Source: Daphnia pulex
Taxonomy: Eukaryota > Arthropoda > Branchiopoda > Diplostraca > Daphniidae
Length of the DNA stretch: 64,000 nucleotides
Reading direction: 5' to 3'
NCBI RefSeq assembly: GCF_021134715.1
Contig: NC_060019.1
Location: 6,758,001-6,822,000, forward strand
In this document: positions 11,382 to 21,789 of the stretch, piece by piece
Numbering within the stretch: position 1 is the stretch's first letter
Layout of the letters: every line of letters starts with the position of its first letter
The notes under the pieces: model-generated
What the model was told of the DNA's origin: nothing
The model's database searches: none
Seen by the model: the letters and a program-made list of their open reading frames with translations, nothing else
Program-made: the position numbers and the translations under genes

Positions 11382-12030
11382 TTAGTTGATTCCATTTTTC
11401 AAATCCGGGAAGGACGGCCAGCTCTCGGGTGGATTATAGAGGAAGGACGGTCCTTTGTAGAATCGATGATTGGTCGAAAATTCAGCGGCTGCGATACCAC
11501 GGCTGACATCGTCGGCTGGATTTTGGGCGGTAGGGACGTAGCGCCATTGATGAGCGTCGGAGAGTTCCAGGATCTCTCCGATTCTGTTTCCAACATAAAT
11601 ATGAAAACGGTAGTGGGAGGAATTAATCCATCTTAGGACAGTGGTCGAGTCCGACCAGAAGGTTATTTGGTCAATTTTTTGGCGGATTTCGACCTTGATG
11701 GATGCTGCGAGACGGGCGGCTAGAAGGGCGGCGCATAATTCGAGACGCGGAATCGAGACGTATTTGACCGGCGCCACTCTTGTTTTCGCCATGATGAAGG
11801 CCATCTTTATTCCTTCCGGATGATCGAAGCGGAGATATGCGATGGCTCCAAACGCAGACTCGGAAGCATCCGCAAATACATGGAGTCCAACTCCTCTTGA
11901 TTGCACCGACTCCGGGTTGAAGCAGCGTGGAATAAAAAGTGGATTCAGATCTGAAAGAGAAGTAGCCCACTTTCTCCATTCTTCCATCGTTGTTGGATCC
12001 AATGGCTCGTCCCAGCTGACGGACTTTCTG
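11382..12030 (-). pseudogene. BEL RNase H region of pol
   Basis: The segment from about 12030 to the TAA at 11382 encodes WDEPLDPTTMEEWRKW, then GLHVFADASESAFGAIAYL (RNase H first Asp), IPRLELCAALLAARL (Glu) and FWSDSTTVLRWI (Asp), in the order of the BEL/Pao RNase H. It is shifted relative to the reverse transcriptase frame upstream. The expected connection segment (an FDPLGF-like motif) is not found in any frame, so a short internal deletion at the frame change is likely. Confidence 0.8.
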
Positions 12031-15000
12031 CATACTGCACTGCTTTGATGCAAGCACTGATCACAAATGAGTCGCTGCCGTAATCCAGCGATAAACCAAG
12101 AGTACGTTCGACTGGCAAACCTTGTAGAGCCAAGTCGATGGATGACACGGGCTGGCCCGGAAGCGACATTAAAACTGTCGAGCTTGAAGATCCCCATTGA
12201 GCGAGCTCGAATCCACCTCTCCGCAGCACGCTGGTCACCTTTTTTGCATACTGCAACGCTTCATCAGCGGTCGGGAATGATGTCAACCAGTTGTCCACGT
12301 AGAAATGGTCGACGATTTGTTTTGTAACTTCGGGCCCGTCATCTCCACCGTCTTCAGCAGCTTGGCGAAGGACATGGGCGCAGATTGTTGGTGAACAAAT
12401 CGCTCCAAATGGTTGGACGTCCATTTGATACACGGAGGGGGGCTCTTGCGCACCTGGATTACGGTAATAAAAACGAAGGGCCGGCCCGTCTTGTGGTCGG
12501 ACCTTTACCTGGTGAAACATTTTGACGATATCGGCGCTCAGCGCCACCAGATGTTGTCGAAAACGGAGCAATACACCAATCAAATTGGTCAGCAAATCCG
12601 GGCCTTTCAGCAACACAGAATTCAGCGATGCTCCTTTGTAGAACACGGATGCATCAAAAACTGGGCGGCACTTTTCCGGTTTTTTCGGATTTATCACCGG
12701 GTGGTGGGGGATGAACCAAGTACGACCAGCTGGTCGTATCTTCGCCTCTTCTGCTGAAAGTTTTCTTGCGTGGCCGAGGCTGATGTACTCGTTGATTGCG
12801 GCCGAATATCGCTTTCCCAAATTCTCGTCTAGGATGAGTCGTCGCTCCAGCTTGAAGAAACGGGCCAAGATGGACTCACTGTTGTCGGGGAGATTCGGGT
12901 CTTCATTTTTCCAGAGAAGTCCCGATTCATACCGGTCGCCCAGGAATCTGGTCGTCTCCTTCAGTATCTTGATGGCTCGCAACTCTTCTTTGCCAACTGG
13001 CGCCTTCACATCTGCTTTTGCTTCGTAGGTCTCGAGGAGTAAAAAGCGGTTGATTACGTTGGCAAGATCTTCGTCTGCTGGCGGAGTCAATGAAAGAGAG
13101 TTGCACTTCAGTTGTGCGTTGGCGACGGATGAAATCGGGCCGGCAATGCACCAACCGAATGCTGTACGTAGACCGCGCGGGGCTCGCTCGTTCAGCGGAT
13201 CCTTTTTGATTTCAAGAACTTCTTGCGGCGCCATATCACACGATCCAATCAACACATTAACGTCGACTGGCATTTGGGGCGGGGCCTTTAATCCAGATAA
13301 ATGCGGCCAGTCTTTCACCAATTTTTTAGGATCGACGACTTCGTTTCTGATTTTTAACACAGGCACGGAGTAGCAGGTTGGGATTTCGAATGAGCTGGCT
13401 TTGTCGATGGACGAGATTTTGAATGACACCTTTGCCGCGTTTGCAAGTGGGTCGCGGCCGTGGTACGTTCCGATTCTCGTCGCTATTTTCTCGCCTTTCA
13501 ATCCCAGCTCGTCTGCCAGCGCGTTCGTGATCATGGAGACTTGACTTCCGGGATCCAGCAATCCATATCCGATCCAAGACCGGCCGTTTGCTTCAACACG
13601 CAATTGAACGATGGGTAGCAAGGTTGTTTCGTCTTCGTAGCTGAAGGATACGGAGCCGTTAAATGGATTTGTTGATGAGAGAGATGGCGTCGTGCTTGGT
13701 CGCGGCGTCTTCGGGTACATCCTCGGGGCGCCATGGAGGAGAGGGTGATGAAGACGCTTGCATTCTTCAATTCCGCACTCACTTTCCTTTGAACACTCGG
13801 AACTAAGATGCCGGTCGTCTAGACAGCGGTAGCAACATCTTTTTTCTTTTACCACTTCTATTCGTTTATTTGCATTTAAGGCTTTGAATTTGTCGCAGAG
13901 ATGAAGTCGATGAGCGCCAGCACAATGCGGGCATGACGCTATCTTTACCGTGGTGGAAAATACCATTGGCGTTGCGATCGGCTTTCTCTGCTTGTCGTTG
14001 TTCGGTTTTGGGTGATTGCTGGCTGGAAACTGGGCGGCGGGGTTGGCGCCAACACGGACGAAATATTCCGCCATCGCGACGTCATCGAGCCAGCCATCCA
14101 GGTCGAGTATCGTCGGCAGACGACCTTGAATTCGGTAGCTCACTTCGGCCCACTTGCTGCGTAGAATCGGCGGGAGTTTTCCGACTACTTGGGCCAGAGT
14201 GGTGCTGCTGTGAAGTTCGAGTCCGTAGCCACCTAACTGCAAGGTTGCTACAACTGAGTGAAGCGTCGACGAGAACGATTTTAGGGACTCGTAATCACTG
14301 TCTTTGAAGGAGGGAAGTTTTAAGAGCGCGGAGGAGCAGGCGGTCGAAACGATTCTCGGATTTCCGAACTTTCGATGCAGCTCCGTCAGAGCAAATGGGT
14401 AGAGCCCGGGATTGAGCAGTGCTTCACCGAGATTATTCTGGATCTCGGTAGTCAGGCTCGTGCGGAGGTGGTGTTGGCGCTCTGCGTCGCTGAAGCAGGT
14501 GTCATGGATTTGTACCTTGAACGACTGAATAAACATCGGCCAGTTCCTCGGATTTCCATCAAATTTCGGCGGCTCAGCTTTCGGTGGTCTAGATAACGGA
14601 CGAGATGTCGGCGGCGAGTCGTGTCGATCGACGGTGAAGATCCACGCGTCTGGGATATACACGGCCGGTTGAGGCGCGACATTCGGCTGGGACGTGAATG
14701 GCTGCTGCTGGAAAGAAGATGGCTGCTGCTGGGACGGCTGCTGCTGGAACGGCTGCTGCTGGAACGAAGATGACTGTTGCTGGAACGGCTGCTGCTGAAA
14801 CGAAGATGACTTCTGCTGGAACGACTGCTGCTGGAACGGCTGCTGCTGAAACGAAGATGACTTCTGCTGGAACGGCTGCTGCTGGAACGAAGACGACTGC
14901 TGCTGAAACGAAGATGACTTCTGCTGGAACGACTGCTGCTGGAACGGCTGCTGCTGAAACGAAGATGACTTCTGCTGGAACGGCTGCTGCTGGAACGAAG

Positions 15001-16027
15001 ACGACTGCTGCTGAAACGAAGATGGCTGCTGCTGGAACGAAGACGACTGCTGCTGGAATGTTTGGCCACTAGTTGGAATTTGTGGCAACGTCGACGGGAA
15101 GGTTTGCGGGACTGCTGCACCGAAACCATCTTGTTTCCTTTGAGCTTGACTACAAGACGTATTTGGCACAAAAGGTGGCGTGTTCACATTGAGCGGTGGG
15201 AGTGGCGTGCTGGACCTCTGCTGAGGCCAAGCCGGCCCGTTTTTGCCGGACAGCGACTTGCTGGTCGGTGCCGGCCCGCCAGGAATTTGTGGGGCGGGAG
15301 GAAAATCGTCCCAAATGCTGAACGCTCCTTGATCTGCGGTCTTGCCCATTTCGTCACCGTCTACGGCGTTTTCGTCGGCCAGCTGTTGACGCAATAAGTC
15401 GCTAGAAAGGCGTTGCTTTTCCAGCTCCATCTGCAGTTGACGATCCTTGCGGGCTGCTTCGATACGGATTTCTTCCGCCTTTCTGGCGGTTTCGAGCTGC
15501 TGCATACGTTCCTCCTCTGCGGCTCGTTCCGTGGCTTCCGCTCTCTGTTGTTGAATTTTCAGCTCGGTCTCTTTCTGCAGTCGCTCTGCTTCCTGGAGTT
15601 TTTCACGTGTTGACGATCTGCTTGAGGCGCTGCTACGGACGGAGCCTTCGGGCTTGGGCAGATGCAGATTAAGGTATTTCTGAACATCTTCGAGAGCCTT
15701 TCTCTGCTTTTCGGTGACCTCGTTCGCCCATTTGTATTCTTTATCTCCGTCTTCTTGGTTGAGCTTTGCTAGTTCGATATAGCGTACGTGAATTTCCTTG
15801 AGAGCTTCGTATTCACGTACCATTATGGCTAGGAGCAATTTAACCTTTTCCACGTCTTCCCCGGCTCGGATGCCGAGGAGCGCCTTGTTGAGTGACTTCG
15901 TGTGGGCCGATTTCGCGGTGATACGACGATGCCAGATGACGGCTGGATCTGCTGTCGTCTGCCACTCTTCTGGTTCGTCCTCTTCGAGCTCTTCCTCAAT
16001 CTTTTCGAGGGGAAATGCTGTGGCCAT
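11945..16027 (-). CDS. BEL Gag-protease-reverse transcriptase open frame
   Basis: The ATG at 16027 opens a long frame. Its parts in order are an acidic/coiled-coil N-terminus, a Gln/Ser-rich repeat block, a Gag domain (PPKFDGNPRNWPMFIQSF), two cysteine clusters (CPHCAGAHRLHLC and CCYRCLDDRHLSSEC), a retropepsin-like protease (LLDPGSQVSMITN), and a Pao reverse transcriptase with LSADIVKMFHQVKV and the FYVDNWL catalytic box. The frame stops at 11945, shortly after passing the frame change near 12040, so its last 30 or so residues are not native. The function is copying the element RNA. No env-like region is present. Confidence 0.88.
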   Translation of the reverse strand: MATAFPLEKIEEELEEDEPEEWQTTADPAVIWHRRITAKSAHTKSLNKALLGIRAGEDVEKVKLLLAIMVREYEALKEIHVRYIELAKLNQEDGDKEYKWANEVTEKQRKALEDVQKYLNLHLPKPEGSVRSSASSRSSTREKLQEAERLQKETELKIQQQRAEATERAAEEERMQQLETARKAEEIRIEAARKDRQLQMELEKQRLSSDLLRQQLADENAVDGDEMGKTADQGAFSIWDDFPPAPQIPGGPAPTSKSLSGKNGPAWPQQRSSTPLPPLNVNTPPFVPNTSCSQAQRKQDGFGAAVPQTFPSTLPQIPTSGQTFQQQSSSFQQQPSSFQQQSSSFQQQPFQQKSSSFQQQPFQQQSFQQKSSSFQQQSSSFQQQPFQQKSSSFQQQPFQQQSFQQKSSSFQQQPFQQQSSSFQQQPFQQQPSQQQPSSFQQQPFTSQPNVAPQPAVYIPDAWIFTVDRHDSPPTSRPLSRPPKAEPPKFDGNPRNWPMFIQSFKVQIHDTCFSDAERQHHLRTSLTTEIQNNLGEALLNPGLYPFALTELHRKFGNPRIVSTACSSALLKLPSFKDSDYESLKSFSSTLHSVVATLQLGGYGLELHSSTTLAQVVGKLPPILRSKWAEVSYRIQGRLPTILDLDGWLDDVAMAEYFVRVGANPAAQFPASNHPKPNNDKQRKPIATPMVFSTTVKIASCPHCAGAHRLHLCDKFKALNANKRIEVVKEKRCCYRCLDDRHLSSECSKESECGIEECKRLHHPLLHGAPRMYPKTPRPSTTPSLSSTNPFNGSVSFSYEDETTLLPIVQLRVEANGRSWIGYGLLDPGSQVSMITNALADELGLKGEKIATRIGTYHGRDPLANAAKVSFKISSIDKASSFEIPTCYSVPVLKIRNEVVDPKKLVKDWPHLSGLKAPPQMPVDVNVLIGSCDMAPQEVLEIKKDPLNERAPRGLRTAFGWCIAGPISSVANAQLKCNSLSLTPPADEDLANVINRFLLLETYEAKADVKAPVGKEELRAIKILKETTRFLGDRYESGLLWKNEDPNLPDNSESILARFFKLERRLILDENLGKRYSAAINEYISLGHARKLSAEEAKIRPAGRTWFIPHHPVINPKKPEKCRPVFDASVFYKGASLNSVLLKGPDLLTNLIGVLLRFRQHLVALSADIVKMFHQVKVRPQDGPALRFYYRNPGAQEPPSVYQMDVQPFGAICSPTICAHVLRQAAEDGGDDGPEVTKQIVDHFYVDNWLTSFPTADEALQYAKKVTSVLRRGGFELAQWGSSSSTVLMSLPGQPVSSIDLALQGLPVERTLGLSLDYGSDSFVISACIKAVQYAESPSAGTSHWIQQRWKNGESGLLLFQI
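14697..15060 (-). repeat. In-frame FQQQ/SSSFQQQ tandem repeats in gag
   Basis: About 360 bp of imperfect tandem units encode alternating PFQQ, KSSSFQQQ and similar blocks. The DNA words CTGCTGCTGGAACG and ACGAAGATGACTTCTGCTGG recur many times. Such a repeat expands and contracts easily and probably encodes a disordered linker. Confidence 0.85.
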
Positions 16028-16457
16028 TTTGGGGTAACGATGGTCCACTCACGGACGTAACTCGCACAAATTTGCACAAATTATTTAAGAAACGTTAGCT
16101 GCCACGCGGGACTTTCGTTTTAGTTGTCACACGTTATTTGACACGATTGAACGGGACACGCTACTTACACTCGTTTAAATGGCACAGTAATTGAACGAAC
16201 GAGCATGAATAGTTTTTTACGACAATCAGGTGCTTAGGGCGTCTATTACTCACAGGTACATAAAGTCGAGCACATGGAGACGGAATAAACGACCGATTAA
16301 GTTTCGACTTAATTTAAACACTTGACTGGATTCAGTTCACGAGAAAACGATGCCGGCACTAATTGTTCGTAGTGTGGCATGAACGATGTGGACGATACAG
16401 TCAGATACGATTGTTACTGGGCCCTGATATTCAGATCAACTCGACGGGATTCATGAC

Positions 16458-16475
16458 TTCCCGGTCGATGCACCA
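16458..16475 (-). promoter_or_regulatory. BEL primer-binding site, tRNA-Gly type
   Basis: Two bases inside the 5' LTR, the minus strand reads TGGTGCATCGACCGGGAA. This is complementary to a tRNA 3' end of the Gly(GCC) type, with one likely mismatch. It marks the start of minus-strand cDNA synthesis. Confidence 0.75.
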
Positions 16476-16477
16476 TA

Positions 16478-16813
16478 TGTTACGTATGCGAATTAAACTG
16501 AAAATTTAGGCCTAAGCTTTCCGGACTGTATTTAAATGTTACCTTTAAGTTAGAGACATTCACTTCAACGGCACATAGAAAATGAAGACGATTTGCACGT
16601 TGACGAAAGACGGACAATCAAGACAGACACTAAGACGAGAACGATAGCGACTGTACATTAGGCAGGAATACTCAAAGGACACTAAAAAGCCGGGAATTCT
16701 TTTGTCGCCATTTCGACTTTCTTCCCTCGCCTCCGATCCCGCATCTTGCGTGATGAGGGGGGGGGGGAAATGAAGCCTCTGCTAGCTATTGGGGTAGTGC
16801 GGGATCCGGAACA
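16478..16813 (-). repeat. BEL 5' LTR (336 bp)
   Basis: Identical to 9467-9798 except for four extra G in the poly-G run (11 versus 7). The near identity points to a recent insertion. Confidence 0.93.
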
Positions 16814-16876
16814 ATTATCGACAGCACAACGAAAGGAACCAGAATGCATACGAGAATTTTTGAAATCATCGTTCTC
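16814..16876 (-). CDS. Expansin-like gene, exon 2 start and signal peptide
   Basis: The acceptor TGATTACAG precedes an exon starting at 16876, with ATG at 16869-16867. The reading frame gives MISKILVCILVPFVVLSIM, a hydrophobic signal-peptide core. It runs straight into the ATTAT duplication at 16818-16814, where the BEL element begins. The frame resumes on the far side at 9466 with FDPADAQA, a plausible signal-peptidase site. The two parts therefore make one exon split by the insertion. Confidence 0.8.
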
Positions 16877-16979
16877 CTGTAATCAAATAAGAAAATTATA
16901 TAATTATGTCTTTAATGAAAATTACTGCTTTTTTTGTCTTGGTTTTTACTCTGCATACATAAAAATGTGGAGTACGTAC

Positions 16980-17055
16980 CTGAAAAGCTCTGATGAGAGG
17001 CTGTCTTGTGTGTATCAATTTCAACTTCTAGCTGTGACTAGAAGAAGCTAGTGAC
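16980..17055 (-). other. Expansin-like gene 5' UTR exon (predicted)
   Basis: On the minus strand a TATA box at 17090-17081 is followed about 30 bases later by AGACAGTCAC (initiator-like), then a stretch ending CTTTTCAG with donor GTACGT at 16979. The next acceptor is at 16877, directly before the coding exon. The transcription start near 17055 is inferred from the TATA spacing. Confidence 0.6.
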
Positions 17056-17080
17056 TGTCTTTTGATTTCGAGGGAACAAT

Positions 17081-17090
17081 CCTTTTATAC
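17081..17090 (-). promoter_or_regulatory. TATA box of the expansin-like gene
   Basis: The minus strand reads GTATAAAAGG about 30 bases before the predicted start site of the 5' UTR exon. It is a canonical TATA element in a sensible position. Confidence 0.65.
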
Positions 17091-17169
17091 ACTGTCAAAC
17101 TTTTGCGAAATTCGGTGTCCCGCCCTAAAAGCTGCGAGAACTCGTCACGGGGTCATGGGAGCTCTTACA

Positions 17170-17420
17170 GGAAATCAATCAGGACAAACAATGCTTTTTT
17201 TTTAATTGAAAAAACCCCCAAAAAAACAGGTTTTGGGGGATGTGCACTTTAATCAATCTAAGGTTCGGTCGTTTACCCCACCTAACTACGGTAGGAGCTG
17301 GTAGGAGTTTTAACCTGTTTCTTAGAAGATGGGGCGATTTTCTAAATGGTTGGGGGGGGACGCAAAGAACGTGAGAAAACCTGGCCCACAGCAGTGTGTA
17401 CCAAGACTTATAACAAAACA
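17170..17420. repeat. Dispersed repeat copy, related to 29310-29560
   Basis: Words such as GATTTTCTAAATG, GATGTGCAC and GGACAAACAAT recur in inverted orientation at 29310-29560. No coding content is seen. It is a dispersed repeat of unknown class. Confidence 0.5.
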
Positions 17421-17599
17421 TTTCAAAACTTTCTCATATGTAAATAAGAAGAAGATTCTATTAAATGCACTAGACGATGGTGTACTGTTTGTGTGTGTTA
17501 ATTTTGTTATGGGTGGGAAGGGACATCTAGTAAAATTAATCAGCGCAACATATTCAAACGTAACGGGATTTACAGATATCATCAGTTGGTATACGCAAC

Positions 17600-17840
17600 C
17601 TAGAAATTTCACGGAGGAATATCTTAAACTATAATGGACTAACAGCAATCTACAATTGATGTCTTTCTTGTTTTTGTTGCAATTCTTTTTTGGGGCACCG
17701 AAACAAGAAGAGCCAACGATGTTCTCCACTGGGGAAAATCCACTGATAGGTTTTCCACACAAATTATGGCTCGGGGGTTTTCTTCTTGTTGTATATCTGC
17801 GTTTCCCTTAATTCATCACCAATAGTTAGTCGTCATCGGA
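17600..17840. repeat. Inverted copy of the repeat at 21790-22060
   Basis: About 240 bp here match the reverse complement of 21790-22060 at roughly three quarters identity by eye. Shared words are GATGTTCTCCACTGG, GGTTTTCCACA and TCGGGGGTTTTC. The two copies flank the gustatory receptor gene in opposite orientations. Confidence 0.6.
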
Positions 17841-18107
17841 CGCCAAAAAAATCGATTTTGTGACTAAATAAACACATCAACCTGGAAAACATTTTCAAAA
17901 ATTCAAAAACAAAAAAAAAACTAAATACTAAGACGAAAACAAATAAATGGGGTGAATCAGAGGGTACGAGGGGAGCCGCAAGCTTGCTTTTTATATGCCG
18001 CTATAAATGATATTTTTATCATAAGGTTTTTAAAACTTAGACGTCTGAATTAAGTCTGGTTCATTTTTCCGTAAAACGTGATGAATGATGATTTACTGAT
18101 CATGTAA

Positions 18108-19763
18108 CTAATTTTGAAGCAGGATGACCATATATGTCACCACAGCGCCTGTTAACTAGAATACCAGTTTTTATTTAGTACAGTGGAAACAGACAGAGAC
18201 TTATCCAAATGAACAGCGCGCGCAACCAGATGAAACGGAATTTTGAAAATATTACTTACAGCTGGAATCAGATGCATCCCAACCTTAAACAGTCCAGCTG
18301 CCGTCAAACGAACACGGTCTTCATCAATTTGAAGCAATAATGTCATCGCCTATATAAGAATTAACCGATTAGGTTAGTTTATAACTATCCTGTTCACATA
18401 ACGTTAGTTATGCGAAACAGACCTCAACATTATCAGTCAATTTTTGAGAGAATCGTGAACGTGACATTACAGCGGACATTCTCTCGCGAAGGAGTCGAAC
18501 CTAAAAGCGGAAACAGATTGATAGATCTATTAGAGCATTTTCAGAAAATACAAAATTTCCGATTATATGAATAACAATAATAATATAGACTAGGGAAAAT
18601 TTGAAAAGACAAGAGACCTGATTAACGGGCAGGTCGGCGGAGGCGAGAATGACTAATATTCGGGACCAGTCCGTGATGAAAACCAAAGGGAACGCAACAT
18701 TGCCACTCTCTAAGACGGCATTTTCATGAATAAAACTGTAAATGTAGATAAAAGCATGGGTGACAACGGATATGAATTTCGTTGTCAATAGAAATAAAAC
18801 TGGAGCGGAGAAAATGTCGTTGATTTCTGACGAAGCTCGACAGAGGCTGTCAAATATCTTGGCACTTCGTCTCAATGCTTTCATGTTTCCGTCCCTACAC
18901 ACAGGTCACGTTGAATTTTTTGCCACATCAAATGGATGAATAATTTATTGAGAAAAAAGTCATTGAATAATTATATTTTACCTTTTATTATTCATTTGCA
19001 GTTCATTATCCTCAGTCATGTCAGAGTGGATGACTAAGAGTTGTATGTAATGGGCGATTATGTAAAAGCATAAATATGATAAAAAGAATGTGCAATCTAT
19101 CATAATATAGATTAGCGTGAGCATAAACATCATGCTCGTTATTAACAAAATGTTTGAATTTGCTAATGAGGAGAGCGACTCAAGTGCAGAGATCGACACA
19201 AACAACATACCTATAGCCTATAATAAAAATAGGAATGTTTAAGTCACGCATGTCATGAATTACAATTCCCCAAAAATGCCTTTTTAAATCTGACAAAAAC
19301 AACTCACCGGTATATTGACTAGAATAAATCCGATAATAAATCGTGCCGTAATAGAGTTCCTGTTGTGCTGTGCAAGATATTTTTCTCCAAAAAGGCTCTC
19401 GACTTCTTGCACAGCTTCTACCGCATTCCGCAGTCGACGGAATCGCAACACGATACAGCGAGATAATAAAAGCTCAGCAATACGAGACATGTGTGTTACA
19501 AAAAAAAGTATGAGAACCGTAACTGGCATTGTTTTATCTGTTGATAAACTCTCTCCCACATTATTGGAAGAGCAACCCATTGCCACAATACATAGGACCT
19601 GCGAAATTGAAATCAAGACGAACCACCAAGTGGTGCGATGCTTAAAAGAGAAAGTGAATTTTGCAAATTTTTGGGTTGCCAAATTCCTTTCTATTGTATA
19701 AGGAATCATGCCGCAGGCTTGAAATAGGCTAACAAATGGATGTAATTGTTCGAACACAGACAT
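18108..19763 (-). CDS. Gustatory receptor (7tm_7 family), last exon doubtful
   Basis: This is a seven-transmembrane chemoreceptor of the arthropod gustatory receptor family, expected in the membrane of sensory neurons as a ligand-gated channel. The minus-strand exons are 19763-19308 (ATG, MSVFEQLHPFVSLFQACGM), 19217-18982, 18894-18618 (FDSLCRASSEINDIFSAP), 18500-18423, 18349-18260 (VRLTAAGLFKVGMHLIPA) and 18148 onward. Exons 1-5 join in frame with canonical borders; one donor is GTCTCT. Total length is near 390 residues, normal for the family. The last exon holds the conserved terminus (VVTYMVILLQ, TAG at 18110-18108) but in a frame two bases off. Read through the only visible acceptor it stops after three codons. 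It is thus a recent pseudogene, or the exon 5/6 junction is misjudged. Confidence 0.8.
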
Positions 19764-20110
19764 GATCAGAAACGGTTTTGCTACGGAATTCAGAAGACCG
19801 GGACTGAAGGTTGACAATTCTATTTATCTGTTGATGGTTGCATTTGAAGGTGTTTGTTATTATACCGGCTGATGTAACCATGGAAATGAGCCTGTTTGCG
19901 TTATCTGTCTACCACAACAGTAGAATTGCATTATAATCGAAATAATGGTTTTCGTAATTATGTAATTAGTCACAAAAGGGTTTGCCGTATCTTGCCTGTT
20001 GATTGTGAATCACTGAATTATTAAAACAGATTATGTCGCTTATCCCATACAAAACGTAGTTTAGATCAATAAACTTTCTCTCAATAGATATAGCAAGGGA
20101 CGGGCGATAT
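19764..20110. other. Upstream region of the receptor, shared with its pseudogene
   Basis: Several blocks, including GGCTGATGTAACCATGGAAA and TGTCTACCACAACA, are nearly identical upstream of the pseudogene at 6850-6950. Conservation of this flank shows that the duplication included the putative promoter. No clear TATA box was picked. Confidence 0.5.
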
Positions 20111-20543
20111 AATAGGGTATTGACAAAATTTCCCCGGTAATGCTGTCTTTATATATCTTCTTCACAACATTTTCTTACATTCTTGAGAAGTCGAAATTAT
20201 TATATAATATCAGTCTGATATACAATAATATCTACTTATGTACACGTGCTTTTGTAAGTTTAATCAAAAGTAAGCATTAGCTACTGTCATTTTTCCGCCG
20301 AGAGCTATTTTGGAAATTTTTTGGATTCACGTAAGAATCGATTGAATAATAGAGTCGGGTTCAGATTTTAAATTATAACCGACGAGTTAGATGTGAGGAC
20401 AAAAAGTGGTCAAAGTTGGTGGATTACAGTTTTCTTTCTTAGTGGATTCCAATTTTTAAAAATTCCATTTGTTTAAAAAATGGAGTGACAACGTTCATTT
20501 AATCTTGTTATCGTAAAAAAAAGAATAAACTTGGAACACCTAC

Positions 20544-20664
20544 CTTGAAACCCAAAGACGGGAGTGGTTCTCATTTATCCGCATCTCCCAATTGCGTGAC
20601 GTCAGTGCAGCAAGGGATCTGGTAGAAATCAGCGATCCTTTACCGCCATCGTTGCCCGCGGTGC
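20544..20664 (-). other. Unidentified splice-flanked exon
   Basis: A 121 bp minus-strand open block lies between a good acceptor (TTTGTCCTAG) and donor (AAG|GTAGGT). One frame is open throughout and reads GNDGGKGSLISTRSLAALTS. I do not recognise the protein. A second block ending near 21412 with donor GTATGG could be a neighbouring exon, but the phases do not obviously fit. It may be an exon of a gene lost by duplication. Confidence 0.35.
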
Positions 20665-21789
20665 CTAGGACAAAGATAGAAGAAGACTACATTATTAGAT
20701 AAGTTAGACTAAGACAAAGATAAACCACCAATAATGTAATCTAAAAAGATGTGGGTGCCTCTCTTTCAGAGCAAACAAACACTATAAACACGAATATTTA
20801 GAAATTGCCATTCAGTGGGTCCTTCAGATGGGATAGCCTACAGCTAGACTTCTGCAGTTCAATGTTGAAACAGGAATGGGTAGCTCACAATGGAGAAACT
20901 TAAAGATCACAGTAAAATGGGCGCTGTCGAGAAAGTAAAAATATGATTGCATGTTCTATAAGGTATCCATCCATTTGCTTGGGCATGTGTAGTACAGCAT
21001 TTCCTATTCTTCACTGCATACCTATAAATGAAATCATGTCACTTATATATTCAGTTACTTATACATCAATAGAGGAAAACCAAAAGAAAATAATAAAAAC
21101 AGAGGAAAACAAAATAAGGGGTTGTTAAAAACATATTTACACTTTTTCAAAGAAGCAATGAATTCAGTAGCCTATGCAGAATTGTAGACTAAAAAAAATC
21201 CGAAAAGATCTTGGTTTTGTGTAAGCACAAGTTAACTGAAAAATATCTTAATAGGCCTACATTACACATCTCTATCTCTATAAATATTTTTAAGTATTCT
21301 ACTAAACAAAAGGTATAAGAGTAGCGAATGAAGCATGATGAGCAAATGAAAGATGAACCATGTCTTGAACCATACGCACGCAAATTTAACCTCATGCATA
21401 TAACCATACCTTGAAAGTTGATATTACGAGCACGACTAGTGGCTGTTTAGCATAACCAACGCGACAAAGGGCGCCGCTAATAAGGAAAAAATTGTCATCC
21501 TCTTTATTTGCTTCAAAATTATAGTTACAGACTTACAGCCATACCAGAACAGAATTTTCAGTAAATCATAAATTTTTACGGTTATTTCAGGTTATTTGTT
21601 TAGGTATATTGATAGCTACATATATTTCCCCTCGTGTTCCGCTTTATTTTTCTCTCTGCCACTTTTCTTATTTTTATTTGATGAAGCCAGGCTTGCGGCA
21701 GCTGCACCATGGTTGCACCTCTGATACAGCACTCTAACATTTATTTGGATTTTTGCGTTATCATGTTATTTATTTATTTAAATTATTTA
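20665..21789. other. No recognisable gene
   Basis: Apart from the possible exon ending near 21412, nothing is identified. The sequence is A/T-rich. Confidence 0.4.

Larger units (their letters stand above)
9467..16813 (-). mobile_element. BEL/Pao LTR retrotransposon, full-length but defective
   Basis: The 7.35 kb element has direct LTRs (9467-9798 and 16478-16813), a 5 bp target duplication, a primer-binding site and a minus-strand gag-pol. The LTRs differ only in the length of a G run (7 versus 11). The coding order is gag with zinc knuckles, aspartic protease, Pao-type reverse transcriptase, RNase H, integrase, which is diagnostic of BEL/Pao. Two lesions are visible: a frame change near 12030-12050 in the RT-RNase H connection, and an in-frame stop at 11382-11384 between RNase H and integrase. 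It sits in the same orientation as the host gene it interrupts. Confidence 0.93.

Noticed and set aside
14698..15072. Plus-strand Ala/Thr repeat frame
   Set aside because: Same cause: antisense of the gag repeat, with no promoter or domain.
14452..15171. Long Ser/Arg-rich minus-strand frame that looks like an SR protein
   Set aside because: It is the out-of-frame shadow of the Gln/Ser repeat in the BEL gag; the repeated DNA keeps all frames open.
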